Positions 6,311 through 7,302 of a stretch of 7,302 nucleotides of DNA are shown here, in pieces. The DNA lies in contig CAMCPC010000058.1 of the NCBI GenBank assembly GCA_945876665.1, positions 1 through 7,302 of the forward strand, in the 5' to 3' direction. The DNA comes from an uncultured Oscillospiraceae bacterium. GTDB lineage: Bacteria > Bacillota > Clostridia > UBA1381. A program made the position numbers and the translations under genes. How positions within the stretch are numbered: the stretch's first letter is position 1; the number at the start of each line of letters is the position of its first letter. Under the pieces are notes generated by a model. That model was not told where the DNA came from. It was given only the letters and a program-made list of their open reading frames with translations, and searched no databases.

Positions 6311-7219
6311 TTATTTCCTTTTCTGGAAGTGCTGGTAGTCATGTTCGGAGCCCCAGATTTCTCCGCCCCATTCCCAGCCGTATTTTCTGAAAATCTTATA
6401 CACATCTGTATCGCTGCCGATAAAGGCTTTCTGTTCTGTATCCGTCCAGCCTGTAAAATCTGTCCCCGCGCGGGTCTGCGCTCTGTTAGAGGCATACTTT
6501 ACGGCATTGCGCGGACTTACGGTTCCGTTCTTCTCCCACGGATTTGTCAGCGGATTAAGGTCTATCGCTCTGCCGTAGGCATGATTTGAAAGGTTGCCGC
6601 TGCCGCTCACCACTCTGTAACAGAATGATGATGTGTTATTGCGTCCCATTGAGCTTCTGTCGGGACTATCCAATTGCTCCGTCTGCATATCAAAATACTT
6701 GTCTATAAGCTCCATGCGTTCAATCGGATATGTTATCTCGAACAGCTCCGAAAATATATTCAGCACATCATCAGCCACGTCTGCCGCAACTACCATATGT
6801 CCCATCTGGACGTTACCGTCAAAATCATAGTATGGCATCGTCAGATACATAAGGTCGTCATAACCTACGTTATTATTGGGTGTATATGATTTGCCCTGCA
6901 TTGATGCCCATACATCCTGCGGAATCTGCTCCTTTGTACCCTTGCTTACTATCGGAGTAGGCGTAGGCTCCAATGTCGGTTCGGGAGTCGCTGTTTCCAT
7001 GATTTCAGGTACTGCAGTTTCCTGTATCTGATATTCTTCGGTGTTAATATCTTCGACATCTTTCGGCCATACGCTCATAACGATGATTACACCTGCTGCT
7101 ATCGCAAGCAAAAGCACTATGACTGCAATTATTATAAGCTTTTTGTCGTTACTGTTTCTGCCTGTTCTGCGTGACGTACCGGAATTTTTTTTCCTTTTTC
7201 TGACTTCATTGTAATCCAT
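6311..7219 (-). CDS. Membrane-anchored M15-family peptidoglycan peptidase (M15_4 / CwlK-like fold)
   Basis: A zinc peptidase expected to trim peptidoglycan stem peptides, either as a D-Ala-D-Ala carboxypeptidase or an L-Ala-D-Glu endopeptidase; sequence alone does not separate these. It has 302 residues. A basic, Ser/Arg-rich cytoplasmic tail (1-27) precedes a membrane helix (about 28-50). A Thr/Pro/Glu spacer (about 61-92, with TPEPTLEPTPTP) should span the wall. The catalytic domain occupies about 115-302. Zinc ligands and catalytic residues are visible in S211-N-H213-A-Y-G-R-A-I-D220 and D294-Y-Q-H297-F, as in the M15 family. All are intact. The N-terminus is a type II anchor, not a cleavable signal. 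ATG 7219 has AGGA ten bases upstream. It is the first visible gene of the operon, with its stop five bases before phosphatase A. Its cytoplasmic tail carries several Ser/Thr that could be phosphorylated, but no specific site is evident. Confidence 0.9.
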   Translation of the reverse strand: MDYNEVRKRKKNSGTSRRTGRNSNDKKLIIIAVIVLLLAIAAGVIIVMSVWPKDVEDINTEEYQIQETAVPEIMETATPEPTLEPTPTPIVSKGTKEQIPQDVWASMQGKSYTPNNNVGYDDLMYLTMPYYDFDGNVQMGHMVVAADVADDVLNIFSELFEITYPIERMELIDKYFDMQTEQLDSPDRSSMGRNNTSSFCYRVVSGSGNLSNHAYGRAIDLNPLTNPWEKNGTVSPRNAVKYASNRAQTRAGTDFTGWTDTEQKAFIGSDTDVYKIFRKYGWEWGGEIWGSEHDYQHFQKRK

Positions 7220-7302
7220 TTCTATTTCATCCTTTTTTGTAAAATATGCAGCTTATTCCTATGTTTTAATGCGGAAAAGAAGCAAGCAGGTTTCCCTTTA
7301 AC
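7220..7302 (-). other. Intergenic leader upstream of the M15 gene; no convincing promoter
   Basis: These 83 bases hold no open frame of note. The minus strand is AT-rich close to the gene (TATTTTAC then AAAAAAGGA, the ribosome binding site). There is no well-matched -35/-10 pair with correct spacing. The operon promoter may be here in weak form or may lie to the right of the window. Confidence 0.4.

Noticed and set aside
7273..7295. GGAAA/TTTCC inverted repeat upstream of the M15 gene
   Set aside because: It has only five pairs with a 13-base loop, which is within chance expectation for this composition.
7220..7302. Sigma-A promoter for the operon
   Set aside because: TTGCTT-like and TATTTT-like hexamers exist, but none pair with a 16-18 base spacer and good matches.

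Overview
The window is one tightly packed block of seven genes, all on the minus strand. Read from the right-hand end they are: a membrane-anchored M15 peptidoglycan peptidase, a PP2C-type Ser/Thr phosphatase (A), a secreted-side degenerate trypsin-like domain joined through one membrane helix to an FHA domain, a second PP2C phosphatase (B), a zinc-ribbon protein with an FHA domain, a secreted-side von Willebrand A (VWA) domain joined through one membrane helix to an FHA domain, and a double-FHA ABC ATPase cut by the left edge. Spacers are 5, 14, 36 and 18 bases and two junctions overlap (1 and 7 bases), so this looks like one operon with translational coupling. No RNA gene, mobile element or CRISPR array is visible, and no stretch above 100 bases lacks a gene.

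The organism is most likely a Clostridia-class Firmicute (gut Ruminococcaceae, Oscillospiraceae or Lachnospiraceae type). The reasons are the moderately AT-rich composition, strong purine-rich Shine-Dalgarno sites (GGAGG, GGGGGA), Gram-positive signal peptides, and the Zn-ribbon/FHA and VWA/FHA architectures I associate with that class. This is a judgement from style, not a database match.

The shared theme is phosphothreonine signalling across the membrane. Four proteins carry five FHA domains (phosphothreonine readers) and two carry PP2C domains (erasers). Two of the FHA proteins place their reader inside the cell and an adhesive or ligand-binding domain outside. The Zn-ribbon protein has a repeated (G/S)KT(V/I) motif, and the VWA protein has a related DRTV site, both possible phospho-acceptors. 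No Ser/Thr kinase (the writer) is in view, and one is expected in the flanking DNA. The likely outputs are the FHA-FHA-ABC protein, built like mycobacterial Rv1747, and the cell-wall peptidase at the operon's front.

The most notable single observation is that the trypsin-like domain has lost its catalytic His (Arg71) and Ser (Asn179) while keeping the Asp region. It is therefore probably a pseudoprotease used as an extracellular sensor or scaffold.
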